Positions 44,743-53,846 are shown, counted from the first letter of the stretch. The stretch is DNA of 64,000 nucleotides from Labilithrix sp. (GCA_019637155.1 JAHBWE010000001.1:186001-250000), one strand, 5' to 3'. The notes: a model not told the origin generated them from the letters alone. Program-made: numbers and translations.

Positions 44743-44753
44743 GACACCTTCCG

Positions 44754-45230
44754 ATGGCACACGAAGCGACCCACGCACCCAAGGAAGACGGCGCCGTCCA
44801 CGCGCACATCTCCTCGGCCGGCTTCTACATGATGATCTTCGCGGCCCTGATCGGGCTGACGATCCTCACCGTGGGCCAGTCGTACGTCGACCTCGGCCGC
44901 GCGAACTTGATCGTGGTCATCCTGATCGCGACGACGAAGGCGAGCCTCGTCGTCTCGTTCTTCATGCACCTGCGCTACGACAACAAGTTCAACGCGCTCA
45001 TCTTCATCTCCTGCATCTTCTTCATCGGCATCTTCTTCGCCTACACGATGAACGACACCGAGAGACGCGGCGAGCTCGACGCGGATCAGAACGTGAAGAT
45101 CCTGCAGAAGACGGGCGAAGAGGCCCCCGGCGGCTTCGTCCCGAACACGCCCGCGAGCGGCCACGCCGACGAGCACGGGGCGGCCCCGGCTCCGAGCGGC
45201 GCCGCCCCCGCCGGCGGCGACCACCACTGA
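44754..45230 (+). CDS. coxD: Cytochrome c oxidase subunit IV-like protein
   Basis: 158 residues, three membrane helices (FYMMIFAALIGLTILTV; LIVVILIATTKASLVVSFFM; ALIFISCIFFIGIFFAYT). The motif ATTKASLVVSFFMHLRY is the conserved core of prokaryotic oxidase subunit IV. N-terminal His-containing segment and a Pro/Ala/His C-terminal tail are variable. Last gene of the act-cox operon, 11 nt after coxC; it converges with the small minus-strand gene at 45259. Confidence 0.9.
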   Translation: MAHEATHAPKEDGAVHAHISSAGFYMMIFAALIGLTILTVGQSYVDLGRANLIVVILIATTKASLVVSFFMHLRYDNKFNALIFISCIFFIGIFFAYTMNDTERRGELDADQNVKILQKTGEEAPGGFVPNTPASGHADEHGAAPAPSGAAPAGGDHH

Positions 45231-45258
45231 CCTGACTCACGAACGGGACGAGCTCGAA

Positions 45259-45555
45259 TCACGGGACGAGCTCGCGCGCCGGCTGGAGGTAGCGGCGCGC
45301 GGCGCGCGCGAGCGACTCCACCTCCGCGAGGAGCTGGAGTCGCGACGGCATGTCGGGCGGACCCTCGCGGCGCCACCCCGCGACCTCGCGTTTCAGCTCG
45401 AGGGCGTGGAGGTGGAGCCGCTTCGTGTCCGGCTGGAGCGGGATGCGGCGCAGGTCGTGCGCGAGCACGTAGAGGCACTCCTCCGCGTGCGTGGTCCACG
45501 TGTCGTCGGAGGAGGTGGCGAGCGGGGCCGCCGGCATCGAGCGCTTCGCGTTCAT
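45259..45555 (-). CDS. Hypothetical 98-residue protein coupled to carbonic anhydrase
   Basis: ATG at 45555 overlaps the carbonic anhydrase stop (ATGA). 98 residues, helical and basic, beginning NAKRSMPAAPL; contains EECLYVLAHDLRRIPLQ, LHLHALELKREVAGW and LAEVESLARAARRYLQPA. No signal peptide, membrane helix or known domain. Its coupling suggests a carbonic-anhydrase-associated role, but nothing more. A 14-bp direct repeat (ACGGGACGAGCTCG at 45243-45256 and 45261-45274) covers its last codons and the terminal gap. Confidence 0.6.
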   Translation of the reverse strand: MNAKRSMPAAPLATSSDDTWTTHAEECLYVLAHDLRRIPLQPDTKRLHLHALELKREVAGWRREGPPDMPSRLQLLAEVESLARAARRYLQPARELVP

Positions 45556-46148
45556 GCCGCCTCGTGGAGCTCGGGCAGCGGCTCGAACGAGCGGCGCCGC
45601 GCGTCGTACGCGAGCACCTCGCCGGTGCCGATGCGGTAGAACCATCCGTGCAGACGCAGCTCGCCGCGCGCCTCGGCGGCCGCGACGGAGGGGTGGGCGC
45701 GGAGGTTCGCGAGCTGCGCGACGACGTTGGCTCTCGCGGCCGCCTCGACGTCCGGTGCGTCGATCGCGGGGCGCGCGTGCGCGAGCCAGGCGCGCAGCGC
45801 GGGCACGTCGGCGGCGGCGCGGGGATCGAGCAGCGCTCGCATCGCGCCGCAGTCGGAGTGGCCGCAGACGATCACGTCGCGGACGCCGAGGCCGAGCACC
45901 GCAAACTCCACCGTCGCCGCTTCGCTCGAGGGTGGGCCGTGCGGCGGGACGATGTTCCCCGCGTTCCGGAGCGTGAACAGGTCGCCGGGGCGGCTCTGCG
46001 TGATGAGGTTCGGATCGACGCGTGAGTCTGCGCACGTGATGAACAGCGTCTCCGGCTTCTGCCCGCGCGCGAGCCGTTCGAAGAGCGCTGCGTTCGTGCG
46101 GAAGACGTCGCGCCGGAAGGCCTGGTTGCCTTGGACGAGCTTCTGCAT
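45552..46148 (-). CDS. Beta-class carbonic anhydrase
   Basis: 198 residues. Zinc ligands and catalytic dyad: CADSR (Cys39, Asp41, Arg43), and GHSDCGAM (His97, Cys100). Other family blocks are FTLRNAGNIVPP and VEFAVLGLGVRDVIVCGHS. It interconverts CO2 and bicarbonate. It starts at complement 46148 with GAGGTGA 3-6 nt upstream. That Shine-Dalgarno element can pair with an upstream TCACCT (see the hairpin). The downstream hypothetical gene overlaps its stop. Confidence 0.93.
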   Translation of the reverse strand: MQKLVQGNQAFRRDVFRTNAALFERLARGQKPETLFITCADSRVDPNLITQSRPGDLFTLRNAGNIVPPHGPPSSEAATVEFAVLGLGVRDVIVCGHSDCGAMRALLDPRAAADVPALRAWLAHARPAIDAPDVEAAARANVVAQLANLRAHPSVAAAEARGELRLHGWFYRIGTGEVLAYDARRRSFEPLPELHEAA

Positions 46149-46151
46149 GAT

Positions 46152-46168
46152 TCACCTCGCGAAGGTGA
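46152..46168 (-). promoter_or_regulatory. Hairpin that may mask the carbonic anhydrase ribosome-binding site
   Basis: In the mRNA direction the leader reads TCACCT, five loop bases, AGGTGA, then ATC and the ATG. The second arm is the Shine-Dalgarno sequence. The two arms are perfectly complementary over 6 bp, so the folded leader would hide the RBS. Confidence 0.5.
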
Positions 46169-46241
46169 CGGATGGATCCCGGAGCGAGACGTGTCAAGGG
46201 GCCGGCTTGACGAAAGCGGCGCGCGACTTAGGTCCGGCCGC

Positions 46242-46940
46242 ATGCTGACCGCCGCAGCCGGGATGGTGAACGCGCTCGCGTTCCTCGCGACGGAGCGCTT
46301 CGTCAGCCACGTCACCGGCACGGCCACCCAGCTCGGAATGAGCGTCGCGAGCTTCTGGCTCGGCTTGGACGTCGCGTTCGTGATCGGCTCCTTCGTCCTC
46401 GGCGCGATGTCGGCGTCGTACGTCATCGACGTGCGCGGGCACGCGGGCAAACGTCCGCTCTACGCGCTGCCGCTGTTCGTGACGGCGGCCCTCGTCGGCG
46501 GCGCCGGCGTCGCGGGGACGCGCGGGGCGTTCGGACCGTTCGGCGGAGGCGCGGACTCGCCGGCGGACTTCGCGTTCCTGATCGTCCTCGCGTTCGCGAT
46601 GGGCCTCCAGAACGGCGCGGTCGCGACGAGCACGGGGATGGTCGTCCGCACGACGCACCTCACCGGACCGGCGACGGACCTCGGTCTGAGCCTCGCGGAG
46701 CTCCTCTTCGGTCCGACCGAGCGTCACGCGCACGCGCGGCGCCACGCGCTCCTGCGCGCCGCGAAGCTCGTGGCGTTCGTGAGCGGAGCGGCGCTCGCGG
46801 TGCCGTGCGCGCGGGCATGGTCGTACGCCGCGCTCCTCGTGCCCGCCGCCGCGATCGCGCTCGCGAACGCGCTCAGCTTCGTGGACCTGCGCGCGCTCGG
46901 CCGCGCGCCCCACCTCCGCTTCTCCACCCGCCGAGCGTGA
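46242..46940 (+). CDS. YoaK/DUF1275-family membrane protein
   Basis: ATG 46242 begins MLTAAAGMVNALAFLATERFVSHVTGT, the family's opening with 'xxxSHxTG'. 232 residues with about six hydrophobic segments: VAFVIGSFVLGAMSASYV, LPLFVTAALVGGAGVAG, FAFLIVLAFAMGLQNGAVATSTGMVVRTTHLTGPATDLG, and two near the C-terminus. The MGLQN and T-HLTG motifs are typical of DUF1275. Function unknown in the family; it resembles small-molecule transporters. Divergent from carbonic anhydrase with about 93 nt between the starts; TTGACG at 46207-46212 may be a -35 box. Confidence 0.85.
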   Translation: MLTAAAGMVNALAFLATERFVSHVTGTATQLGMSVASFWLGLDVAFVIGSFVLGAMSASYVIDVRGHAGKRPLYALPLFVTAALVGGAGVAGTRGAFGPFGGGADSPADFAFLIVLAFAMGLQNGAVATSTGMVVRTTHLTGPATDLGLSLAELLFGPTERHAHARRHALLRAAKLVAFVSGAALAVPCARAWSYAALLVPAAAIALANALSFVDLRALGRAPHLRFSTRRA

Positions 46941-47008
46941 CGAGCCGCGCCGGCGTGGCGAGCCGCGCCGAGCGTGGCGAGCCGTGCCGTGCGTGGCGAG
47001 CCGCGGTC
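46933..47008. repeat. Four imperfect 18-19-bp tandem repeats between convergent genes
   Basis: Units at about 46933-46951, 46952-46969, 46970-46988 and 46989-47008, sharing GCGTGGCGAGCCGCGCC. The array covers the last codons of the YoaK-like gene and reaches the stop of the convergent gene at 47007. It sits where a bidirectional terminator would be expected. Confidence 0.75.
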
Positions 47009-47585
47009 AAGGCGCGGTGTCGCGTGGGTCGGCGTACTTTGCCGGGAGGCAGAAGGTGCCGCGGACGCGGACGACCGGGGTGCCGAAGGCGGGGGTGCGG
47101 GTCGTGTCGTCGACCTTGCTGACGTCCGCTTCGAAGTGGCCGCGCACGAACGCGTCGTCGACGCTCGAGACGACGAGGACGGAGCGGCCGTCTCTCGCGA
47201 GCGTGTAGCCGCGGTCCTCTCCCTTCACGCGGAGGGTGAAGATCGTGAGGTGCGTCGCGCCGACGTCGGACGTCATGAAGCCGCCGGTCGCGTGGACGTC
47301 GAGCGGGCCGTCGTGGACGGTGAGCCACGGCATGCGCTCGCCGCCGCGCCGGTACTTGCGGCTCGCGGCGGCGTTCGTCGACACCGCCGGCGCGAACGCG
47401 TCCTCGCCGTCGAGCGTGACGCGCACACCGGGCGTGCTGCAGTCATGCTCGAGCGAGATCGGCGGCGGCGCGACGACCTGCACGACCGGCGCAGGCGCGT
47501 TGCGTCCCCACGCGTAACCCGTCGCGCCGACGACGAGCACCCCGAGGACCACGCTCCCGATCTCCACCGTCCGCAGCCAAGCCAT
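47007..47585 (-). CDS. Membrane-anchored hypothetical protein
   Basis: ATG 47585 (MAWLRTVEIGS) is preferred; an earlier ATG at 47639 is in frame, but its 18 codons are rich in A/T-ending codons and overlap a palindromic operator-like site. 192 residues: a membrane helix IGSVVLGVLVVGATGYAW, then a Pro/Val-rich linker. A beta-rich periplasmic domain follows with two cysteines (HDCSTPGVRVTLDG; FCLPAKY), and LTIFTLRVKGEDRGYTLARDG and VLVVSSVDDAFVRGHFEADV. No family recognised. Confidence 0.6.
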   Translation of the reverse strand: MAWLRTVEIGSVVLGVLVVGATGYAWGRNAPAPVVQVVAPPPISLEHDCSTPGVRVTLDGEDAFAPAVSTNAAASRKYRRGGERMPWLTVHDGPLDVHATGGFMTSDVGATHLTIFTLRVKGEDRGYTLARDGRSVLVVSSVDDAFVRGHFEADVSKVDDTTRTPAFGTPVVRVRGTFCLPAKYADPRDTAP

Positions 47586-47624
47586 GCCTCGAGAACGCCG
47601 CCTCGATGCGGACCATTCGTAATG

Positions 47625-47638
47625 TGAGCGATCGCTCA
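47625..47638. promoter_or_regulatory. Perfect 14-bp palindrome, operator-like
   Basis: TGAGCGATCGCTCA in the divergent gap between the membrane-anchored protein and the Coq4-like gene. Such uninterrupted palindromes are typical of TetR-family operators. A related site lies about 95 bp away. Confidence 0.6.
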
Positions 47639-47720
47639 TGTTCGGACGCCGACAGGCATCAATGACCCGAAACTACGACGAAATCGCGCCGTGGTCGCGC
47701 TCGAGATTGCGAGTAGAAAA

Positions 47721-47736
47721 AGCGAGCATTCGCTCA
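47721..47736. promoter_or_regulatory. Second operator-like half-palindrome before the Coq4-like gene
   Basis: AGCGA, 4 nt, TCGCT, followed by CA: the right half CGCTCA is identical to that of the perfect palindrome at 47625-47638. It lies 14 nt before the ATG at 47750, where a bound repressor would block transcription or translation initiation. Confidence 0.5.
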
Positions 47737-47749
47737 CATATTGAGGGAC

Positions 47750-48427
47750 ATGAAGATCAAGCCGCTCCGCGCCGCCAAGGCCATCTACAGCCTCGCCCAG
47801 CTCGTTCGCGATCCCAACAAGCTCGGGCAGGTCTTCGAGATGGCGGACGCGCTCGCGGAGCCGGCGCGGCTCGCCGAGATGGTGGAGCGCCTCGCGAAGG
47901 ATCCGGCGAAGGCGGCGGCGATGGACGAGCGGCATCGCTTCCGGATCGATCTCCCCGCGCTGCGGCGCCTGCCGGAGGGCACGCTCGGCCGCGTGTTCGC
48001 GGAGCACATGATCGCAGAGGACCTCGACCCCGCCGCGCTCCCCGATCTCGAGGTGACCGATCGCGGCTCCTTCTTCCGCGCGCACCTCTACGACACGCAC
48101 GACATCTGGCACGCCGTGACCGGCTTCCGCACCGACGTCTTCGGCGAGATCGGGCTCCAGGCGTTCTACCTCGCCCAGATCGGCGGCCCGCTCCCCTCGC
48201 TCCTCCTCGCGGTCGGGTTCCTCCGCGTCGCGCTCTACGAGGTGGAGATGGGCCCGAAGCTGATGGAGTCCGTCGCGCGTGGATGGCGCATGGGCACGGA
48301 GGCGCAGTCGTTCTTCGGCGTCCACTGGGACGAGCTGTGGCACCTCCCGATGGCCGAGGTCCGGCGCCGCCTCGCGATCGAGAACGCCGACGTCGAGGCG
48401 CAAGGTGTGACGGCCCTCGCGGCGTGA
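47750..48427 (+). CDS. Coq4-family protein
   Basis: ATG 47750 with AGGG 3-6 nt upstream (start TTG 47741 possible). 225 residues, helical. The Coq4 metal motif HDxxHx11E is intact: His117, Asp118, His121, Glu133 in THDIWHAVTGF followed by VFGEIGLQAFYLAQ. Eukaryotic Coq4 organises and takes part in ubiquinone head-group decarboxylation; bacterial relatives have no settled role. VRDPNKLGQVFEMADAL near the N-terminus is also Coq4-like. The gene stands alone under the operator-like palindromes, separate from the respiratory operon. Confidence 0.85.
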   Translation: MKIKPLRAAKAIYSLAQLVRDPNKLGQVFEMADALAEPARLAEMVERLAKDPAKAAAMDERHRFRIDLPALRRLPEGTLGRVFAEHMIAEDLDPAALPDLEVTDRGSFFRAHLYDTHDIWHAVTGFRTDVFGEIGLQAFYLAQIGGPLPSLLLAVGFLRVALYEVEMGPKLMESVARGWRMGTEAQSFFGVHWDELWHLPMAEVRRRLAIENADVEAQGVTALAA

Positions 48428-48485
48428 GGCAAGTCGCCACGCAAGATGCGGCCAAGTCGGGCTAAGTCTGCGACGTAACGGCGGC

Positions 48486-51400
48486 ATGGAAGCTGCTCGA
48501 GGTCGCAGCCTCCCCATGGCACAGACCCCGAGCCACGTCGTTGGAATCGGAGCTTCCGCCGGAGGGCTCGAGGCGCTCGAGCGGTTCTTCGATCACGTCG
48601 AGAGCGAGACGCGGATGGCGTTCGTCGTCGTCCAGCACCTCTCGCCCGACTTCAAGAGCGTGATGGACGAGCTGTTGCGCCGTCACACCGACCTGCCGGT
48701 GCACCTCGTCGAGGAGGCGATGCCGGTCGAGGCCGGCCACGTCTATCTCATTCCGCCCAAGAAGGAGATGATCATCTCCGGCGGGAAGCTTCACCTGAGC
48801 GAGCGCGATCGGTTGCAAGAGCTGACGCTCCCGATCGACGTGTTCTTCCGTTCGCTCGCGCAGGACTGCGGACCGCGCGCGATCGCGATCGTCCTCTCCG
48901 GCGGCGGCAGCGACGGCTCGCGCGGCATCCGCGCCGTGCACGACGCCGGCGGCCTCGTCGTCGTGCAGGACACCGAGAGCGCGCAGTTCAACGGCATGCC
49001 GAAGACCGCGCGTGACGCCGGCGTCGCGCACTGGATCCTGCGGCCCGACGAGATGCCGCAGGTCATCGCCGAGCACGCCCGCTCGGGCGGCACCTCGCAG
49101 TCCCCGGCGGAGCCGACCGGCTTCGACGGCGTGTACCAGATGCTCCAGCACGAGTTCGGCATCGACTTCACGCACTACAAACCGAGCACCGTCACGCGCC
49201 GGATCGAGCGCCGCCTCAAGCTCGCGCGCGCCGCCGATCTCGACGCGTACATCGACCGGCTCCGCGCCGAGCGCGGCGAGCTCGACGTCCTCTACCGCGA
49301 CCTCCTCATCGGCGTGACGCGCTTCTTCCGCAACGAAGAGGCGTTCACGATGCTGGAGCAGAAGATCCTGCCCGAGCTCGCGAAGTCGAAGAAGAAGGGC
49401 GACCCGCTCCGCGTCTGGGTCGCCGGCTGCGCGACGGGCGAAGAGGCGTACAGCGTCGCGATCCTGCTCCACGAGCTCGCGAGCCGGAGCGACGGCCTCC
49501 AGGTGAAGCTCTTCGCCACCGACGTGCATCGCGGCTCGCTCGAGATCGCCGCGCGCGGCATCTACAACGAGGAGGCGATCGCGAACGTCTCGCCCGAGCG
49601 CCTCGAGCGCTACTTCTGGCGCCACGGCAAGGCCTACCAGATCGTGCCCGATCTGCGGCAGCTCATCGTGTTCGCGCCGCACGACGTGATCCGCGACGCG
49701 CCGTTCACGCGCGTCGACCTCGTCACCTGCCGCAACCTCCTCATCTATCTCCAGCCGCCCGCGCAGCAGAAGGTGCTCTCCCTCTTCCACTTCGCGCTCA
49801 ACCGCGGCGGCGTGCTCTTCCTCGGTCCGAGCGAGACGCTCGGCACCTCCTCCGCCGACTTCGAGACGCTCGATCGTCACTGGCACTTCTACCGGAAGTT
49901 CAGCGACGTTCGCATACCGGTGGAGACGCGCGTCCGCCCCGCGCGGCCGATCACGCTCGCGCAGACGAGCCCGCCCACCGGCCGCCTGGTCCCCGCCGCG
50001 TTGCTCGCCACCTACGACACGCTGCTCGAGGAGCTGATGCCGCCGAGCCTCCTCGTGAGCGAGCGCGGCGAGCTCGTCCACGTGTTCGGCGGCGCGAGCA
50101 AGTTCCTCGTCCTCCGCGACGGACGGCCGGGCCTCGACGTGCGCGACGTCCTCGACGACGAGCTGAAGGTCATCGTCGGCGGCGGCATCCAGCGCGCGCT
50201 GCGGTCGGACGACGCGCTCGTCTTCCGTAACGTCCGCGAGCACAAGATCACCGTGCGCAAGGTGCGCTCCGCCGCGGGCGCGGCGCACGTGCTCGTCTCC
50301 TTCGAGCCGGAGCCCGAGGACGTCCGCACCGTGACGCCGCGCGCGGAGACCGAGATCGACGTGAAGCAGATCTCGAGCGACCAGATCGGTCAGCTCGAGA
50401 ACGAGCTCAGCGTCACGAAGGAGAACCTGCAGGCCGCGATCGAGGAGCTCGAGACGAGCAACGAGGAGCTCCAGGCCGCGAACGAGGAGCTCCTCGCGTC
50501 GAACGAGGAGCTCCAGAGCACGAACGAGGAGCTCCAGAGCGTCAACGAGGAGCTCTACACCGTCAACGCCGAGTACCAGCGCAAGATCACCGAGCTGACC
50601 GAGCTCACGAACGACATGGACAACCTCCTGTCGAGCACGGACATCGGCACGATCTTCCTCGATCGCAAGCTCCGCATCCGCCGCTTCACCCCGCGCGTCG
50701 CGGACGCGTTCAACCTCCTCCCGCAGGACGTCGGCCGCTCGATCACGACCTTCGCGAGCAACATCGAGCACCCCGACCTCGCGACCGACCTCGCCCGCGT
50801 CGTCGAGACCGGGGAGCCGGTCGAGCGCGAGATCCACGACCGCGCGCAGCACGCCTTCCTCCTCCGCATCCTCCCCTACCGCGCGAAGGGCACCGTCGAC
50901 GGCGCGGTCGTCACCCTCATCGACGTCCGCTCGCTGAAGGCGGCCGAGAACGCGCTCCGCGAGGCGGTGAACCGCCGCGATCAGTTCCTCGCGATGCTCT
51001 CGCACGAGCTGCGCAACCCGCTCGGCGCGATCGTCACCGCGACGACGCTCCTCGACGAGAACGAGGACGTGCGCGAGAGCGGCGGGAAGTTCCTCTCGAT
51101 CCTCAAGCGGCAGTCGGCGCAGATGGCGCGCCTCCTCGACGACCTGCTCGAGGCGAGCCGCGTCACGCAGAACAAGATCGAGCTGAAGCGGCGCGTCCTC
51201 GACCTCCGCACCGTCGCGCGCGAGGCGGTCGACGTCGTGCGATCGGTCATGGACGCGCGCGGCATCGCGCTCGTCGCCGAGCTCCCGTCCGAGCCGGTCT
51301 GGGTCGACGGCGACGCGACGCGCCTCCAGCAGATCCAGGTCAACCTCCTCAACAACGCGGCGAAGTACACCCCGCGCGGCGGGCACGTGCGGCTCTCGCT

Positions 51401-52082
51401 CGGCGTCGAGGAGCGACGCGCGATCGTGCGCGTCGTCGACGACGGCGCCGGGATCTCCGCCGACATGCTGCCGAACGTCTTCGACCTCTTCGTCCAGTCG
51501 AAGCGCACGCTCGATCGCTCGGAGGGCGGGCTCGGGCTCGGGCTCACGCTCGTGCGCGCGCTCGTGACGATGCACGGCGGCGACGTGACGGCCGCGAGCG
51601 AAGGCGAAGGGAAGGGGACCACGATGACGGTGCGCCTGCCGCTCGCGTCGGCCCCGGCGCACTCCGAGTCGCAGGGCGCGCGTGAGCGGGGGCGGCGCCT
51701 CGAAGACGGCGCGCTCGTCATCGTCGTCGAAGACAGCCCCGACGCGTGCGAGATGATGTGCGAGCTCTTGGCGCAGGCCGGCCTCGACTGCCGCTCCGCG
51801 AACGACGGACCGAGCGGCCTCGACCTCATCGTCGCGAGCCGGCCCGCCGCCGCGATCGTCGACGTCGGTCTGCCGGGGATGGACGGCTTCGAGATCGCGC
51901 GGCGCGTGCGCGCGCGGCCGGAGCTCACCGGCATCTTCCTCGTCGCGCTCACCGGGTACGGCCGCGCGGTCGATCGGGAGCGCGCGCTGGAGAGCGGGTT
52001 CGACGAGCACATCGTGAAGCCGGTCGATCCCGAGAAGCTCGTCCGGCTCCTCGGGCGGCGCCGCGCTTTCGCCTCAAGGTGA
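48486..52082 (+). CDS. CheB-CheR-PAS-histidine kinase-receiver hybrid protein
   Basis: 1198 residues (ATG 48516 possible as start). Order: CheB-type methylesterase (about 15-200; [24 protein letters not shown]), CheR N-terminal and SAM-binding methyltransferase (about 210-480; [34 protein letters not shown]), a long heptad coiled coil with repeated NEELQ units (about 650-700), PAS (about 710-810), HisKA ([10 protein letters not shown], phosphoacceptor His near 840), HATPase ([28 protein letters not shown]) and a receiver ([25 protein letters not shown]). Such fusions couple receptor-methylation-like activities to histidine-kinase output. The genes flanking it contain no chemoreceptor. Confidence 0.92.
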   Translation: MEAARGRSLPMAQTPSHVVGIGASAGGLEALERFFDHVESETRMAFVVVQHLSPDFKSVMDELLRRHTDLPVHLVEEAMPVEAGHVYLIPPKKEMIISGGKLHLSERDRLQELTLPIDVFFRSLAQDCGPRAIAIVLSGGGSDGSRGIRAVHDAGGLVVVQDTESAQFNGMPKTARDAGVAHWILRPDEMPQVIAEHARSGGTSQSPAEPTGFDGVYQMLQHEFGIDFTHYKPSTVTRRIERRLKLARAADLDAYIDRLRAERGELDVLYRDLLIGVTRFFRNEEAFTMLEQKILPELAKSKKKGDPLRVWVAGCATGEEAYSVAILLHELASRSDGLQVKLFATDVHRGSLEIAARGIYNEEAIANVSPERLERYFWRHGKAYQIVPDLRQLIVFAPHDVIRDAPFTRVDLVTCRNLLIYLQPPAQQKVLSLFHFALNRGGVLFLGPSETLGTSSADFETLDRHWHFYRKFSDVRIPVETRVRPARPITLAQTSPPTGRLVPAALLATYDTLLEELMPPSLLVSERGELVHVFGGASKFLVLRDGRPGLDVRDVLDDELKVIVGGGIQRALRSDDALVFRNVREHKITVRKVRSAAGAAHVLVSFEPEPEDVRTVTPRAETEIDVKQISSDQIGQLENELSVTKENLQAAIEELETSNEELQAANEELLASNEELQSTNEELQSVNEELYTVNAEYQRKITELTELTNDMDNLLSSTDIGTIFLDRKLRIRRFTPRVADAFNLLPQDVGRSITTFASNIEHPDLATDLARVVETGEPVEREIHDRAQHAFLLRILPYRAKGTVDGAVVTLIDVRSLKAAENALREAVNRRDQFLAMLSHELRNPLGAIVTATTLLDENEDVRESGGKFLSILKRQSAQMARLLDDLLEASRVTQNKIELKRRVLDLRTVAREAVDVVRSVMDARGIALVAELPSEPVWVDGDATRLQQIQVNLLNNAAKYTPRGGHVRLSLGVEERRAIVRVVDDGAGISADMLPNVFDLFVQSKRTLDRSEGGLGLGLTLVRALVTMHGGDVTAASEGEGKGTTMTVRLPLASAPAHSESQGARERGRRLEDGALVIVVEDSPDACEMMCELLAQAGLDCRSANDGPSGLDLIVASRPAAAIVDVGLPGMDGFEIARRVRARPELTGIFLVALTGYGRAVDRERALESGFDEHIVKPVDPEKLVRLLGRRRAFASR

Positions 52083-52169
52083 TGGGCGGTGGGGCCGAAG
52101 GGCGGCGGCGAGGCCCGTCATTCCGCGGATCACGCCCGCGGTATGCGGCTTGCGCCCGGAGCATCGCGA

Positions 52170-53306
52170 ATGCAGTCTCCCGTCATGCAGCACCCGCGCC
52201 CGCGTCAGCTCACCGCAGATGCGCGCGCCCCGCGGATCGGTCACGTCGACGTCGTCCTTCCAGAGCACCGCTACTCGCAGCGGGAGCTCGTCCAGGTGCT
52301 CGAGCGGCGCTGGGCCGATCAGCCGCGGCTCCACGCCGTCGCGGAGAAGCTCTTCGACTCCGTCGCGGTGGAGGAGCGGCACCTCGCGCTGTCGCTCGAA
52401 GAGCACGCGAACCTCTCGGATTTCGGGGAGGCGAACGACGCCTTCATTCGCGTGGGCACCGACCTCGGCGCGAAGGCCGTCCTTCGCGCGGTCGCGCGGA
52501 GCGGGCTCGAGCTCGACGAGGTCGACGCGATCTTCTTCACGACCGTCACCGGCGTCGCCGCGCCTTCGATCGACGCGCGGCTCGTGAACCGGCTCGGGCT
52601 CCGGCGCGACGTCCGCCGCACGCCGATGTTCGGGCTCGGCTGCCTCGGCGGCGCCGCCGGCGTCGCGCGCGCGAGCGACTACCTCCGCGGGCACCCCGAT
52701 CACGTCGCGGTCCTCCTCGCGGTGGAGCTGTGCACGCTCACGTTCCAGCGTGACTTCTCGGTCGCGAACATCATCGCCTCGGGCCTCTTCGCCGACGGCG
52801 CGGCGGCGGTGGTGCTGACCGGCGCGGAGCACGCGCCGCGCTCGTCGCACGGCCTCCGCTCGCTCCGCGGCCGCGTGCGCCCGCGCGTCGTCGACACGAG
52901 GAGCGCGTTCTTCCCCGACACCGAGCGGGTCATGGGCTGGGACGTCGGGGCGACGGGGTTCAAGGTGGTGCTCTCCGCCGACGTCCCCGCGATCGTCCGC
53001 GAGCACGTCCCGCGCGAGGTCGATGCCTTCCTCGCGGCGCATGGATTGACCCGCGGCGACGTGAAACATTGGGTCTGTCATCCCGGCGGGCCGAAGGTGA
53101 TCGCGGCGATCGAGGAGTCGCTCGGCCTCCCGCGCGACGCGCTCGACGTCACGCGGCGCTCGCTCGCGACGGTCGGCAACCTCTCGAGCGCGTCCGTCCT
53201 CCACGTCCTCGGCGAGACGCAGGAGCGCGCGATGCCGGGCGACCTCGGCGTGATGATGGCGATGGGCCCCGGCTTCTGCGCGGAGATGCTCCTCTTGGCC
53301 TGGTGA
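52170..53306 (+). CDS. Type III polyketide synthase (chalcone synthase-like)
   Basis: ATG 52170 is preferred because GGAG sits 8 nt upstream; ATGs at 52143 and 52185 are in frame. 378 residues, normal size. The Cys-His-Asn triad is present: Cys158 in GLGCLGGAAG, His304 in VCHPGGPKV, Asn337 in GNLSSASV; C-terminal GPGFCAEMLLL is the family's GFGPG-like loop. It condenses an acyl-CoA starter with malonyl-CoA to alkyl-resorcinols or pyrones. First gene of a three-gene operon whose order equals srsA-srsB-srsC in Streptomyces phenolic-lipid clusters, so an alkylresorcinol product is the leading inference. Confidence 0.9.
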   Translation: MQSPVMQHPRPRQLTADARAPRIGHVDVVLPEHRYSQRELVQVLERRWADQPRLHAVAEKLFDSVAVEERHLALSLEEHANLSDFGEANDAFIRVGTDLGAKAVLRAVARSGLELDEVDAIFFTTVTGVAAPSIDARLVNRLGLRRDVRRTPMFGLGCLGGAAGVARASDYLRGHPDHVAVLLAVELCTLTFQRDFSVANIIASGLFADGAAAVVLTGAEHAPRSSHGLRSLRGRVRPRVVDTRSAFFPDTERVMGWDVGATGFKVVLSADVPAIVREHVPREVDAFLAAHGLTRGDVKHWVCHPGGPKVIAAIEESLGLPRDALDVTRRSLATVGNLSSASVLHVLGETQERAMPGDLGVMMAMGPGFCAEMLLLAW

Positions 53307-53321
53307 GGGCCTGGTGATCCG

Positions 53322-53846
53322 ATGACGTCCCTCGCCGTCTACGAAGGACTGCTCGTCGCCGTCGTCGGCGAACGCCTCGTCGAGCTGGTGCTCTCGAAGC
53401 GCCACGCCGAAGCGATCCTCGCGCGCGGCGGCGTCGAGCGCGGTCAGGGGCACTACCCGTTCATGGTCGCGCTCCACACCGCGTTCCTCGCGGGCTGCGT
53501 CCTCGAGCCATGGCTCTTCGCGCGGCCGTTCGTCCCTGCGCTCGGCGTCCCGATGCTCGTGCTCGCGCTCGCGGCGCAGGGGATCCGCTGGTGGGCGATC
53601 GCGACCCTCGGCGTGCACTGGAACACGCGCGTGATCGTGCTCCCCGGCGCGCGGCGCATCGGCGGCGGGCCGTATCGCTTCTTCGCGCATCCGAACTACG
53701 TCGCGGTCGTGCTCGAGGGGATCGCGCTGCCGCTCGTGCACATGGCGTGGGTCACCGCCGCGGTCTTCACGCTCCTCAACGCGTGGCTCCTCACCGTGCG
53801 CGTCCGCGCCGAGAACGCCGCCCTCGCGACGATGAGGGCGGCGTGA
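53322..53846 (+). CDS. Isoprenylcysteine methyltransferase-like membrane O-methyltransferase
   Basis: 174 residues, about four membrane helices. ICMT-type C-terminal motif: GVHWNTRVIVLPG, GPYRFFAHPNYVAVVLEGIALPL. N-terminal GERLVELVLSKRHAE matches the BpsB/YpbQ-like proteins that methylate type III PKS products in Bacillus; SrsB-type enzymes occupy the same position in Streptomyces. It probably methylates the hydroxyl of the polyketide at the membrane using SAM. It starts 15 nt after the PKS stop and its own stop overlaps the flavoprotein start (GTGA). Confidence 0.85.
   Translation: MTSLAVYEGLLVAVVGERLVELVLSKRHAEAILARGGVERGQGHYPFMVALHTAFLAGCVLEPWLFARPFVPALGVPMLVLALAAQGIRWWAIATLGVHWNTRVIVLPGARRIGGGPYRFFAHPNYVAVVLEGIALPLVHMAWVTAAVFTLLNAWLLTVRVRAENAALATMRAA

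Noticed and set aside
47586-47639. Longer start of the membrane-anchored gene at ATG 47639
   Set aside because: The 18 extra codons use A/T-ending codons unlike the gene, and they run through the palindromic operator; ATG 47585 is better, though not proven.
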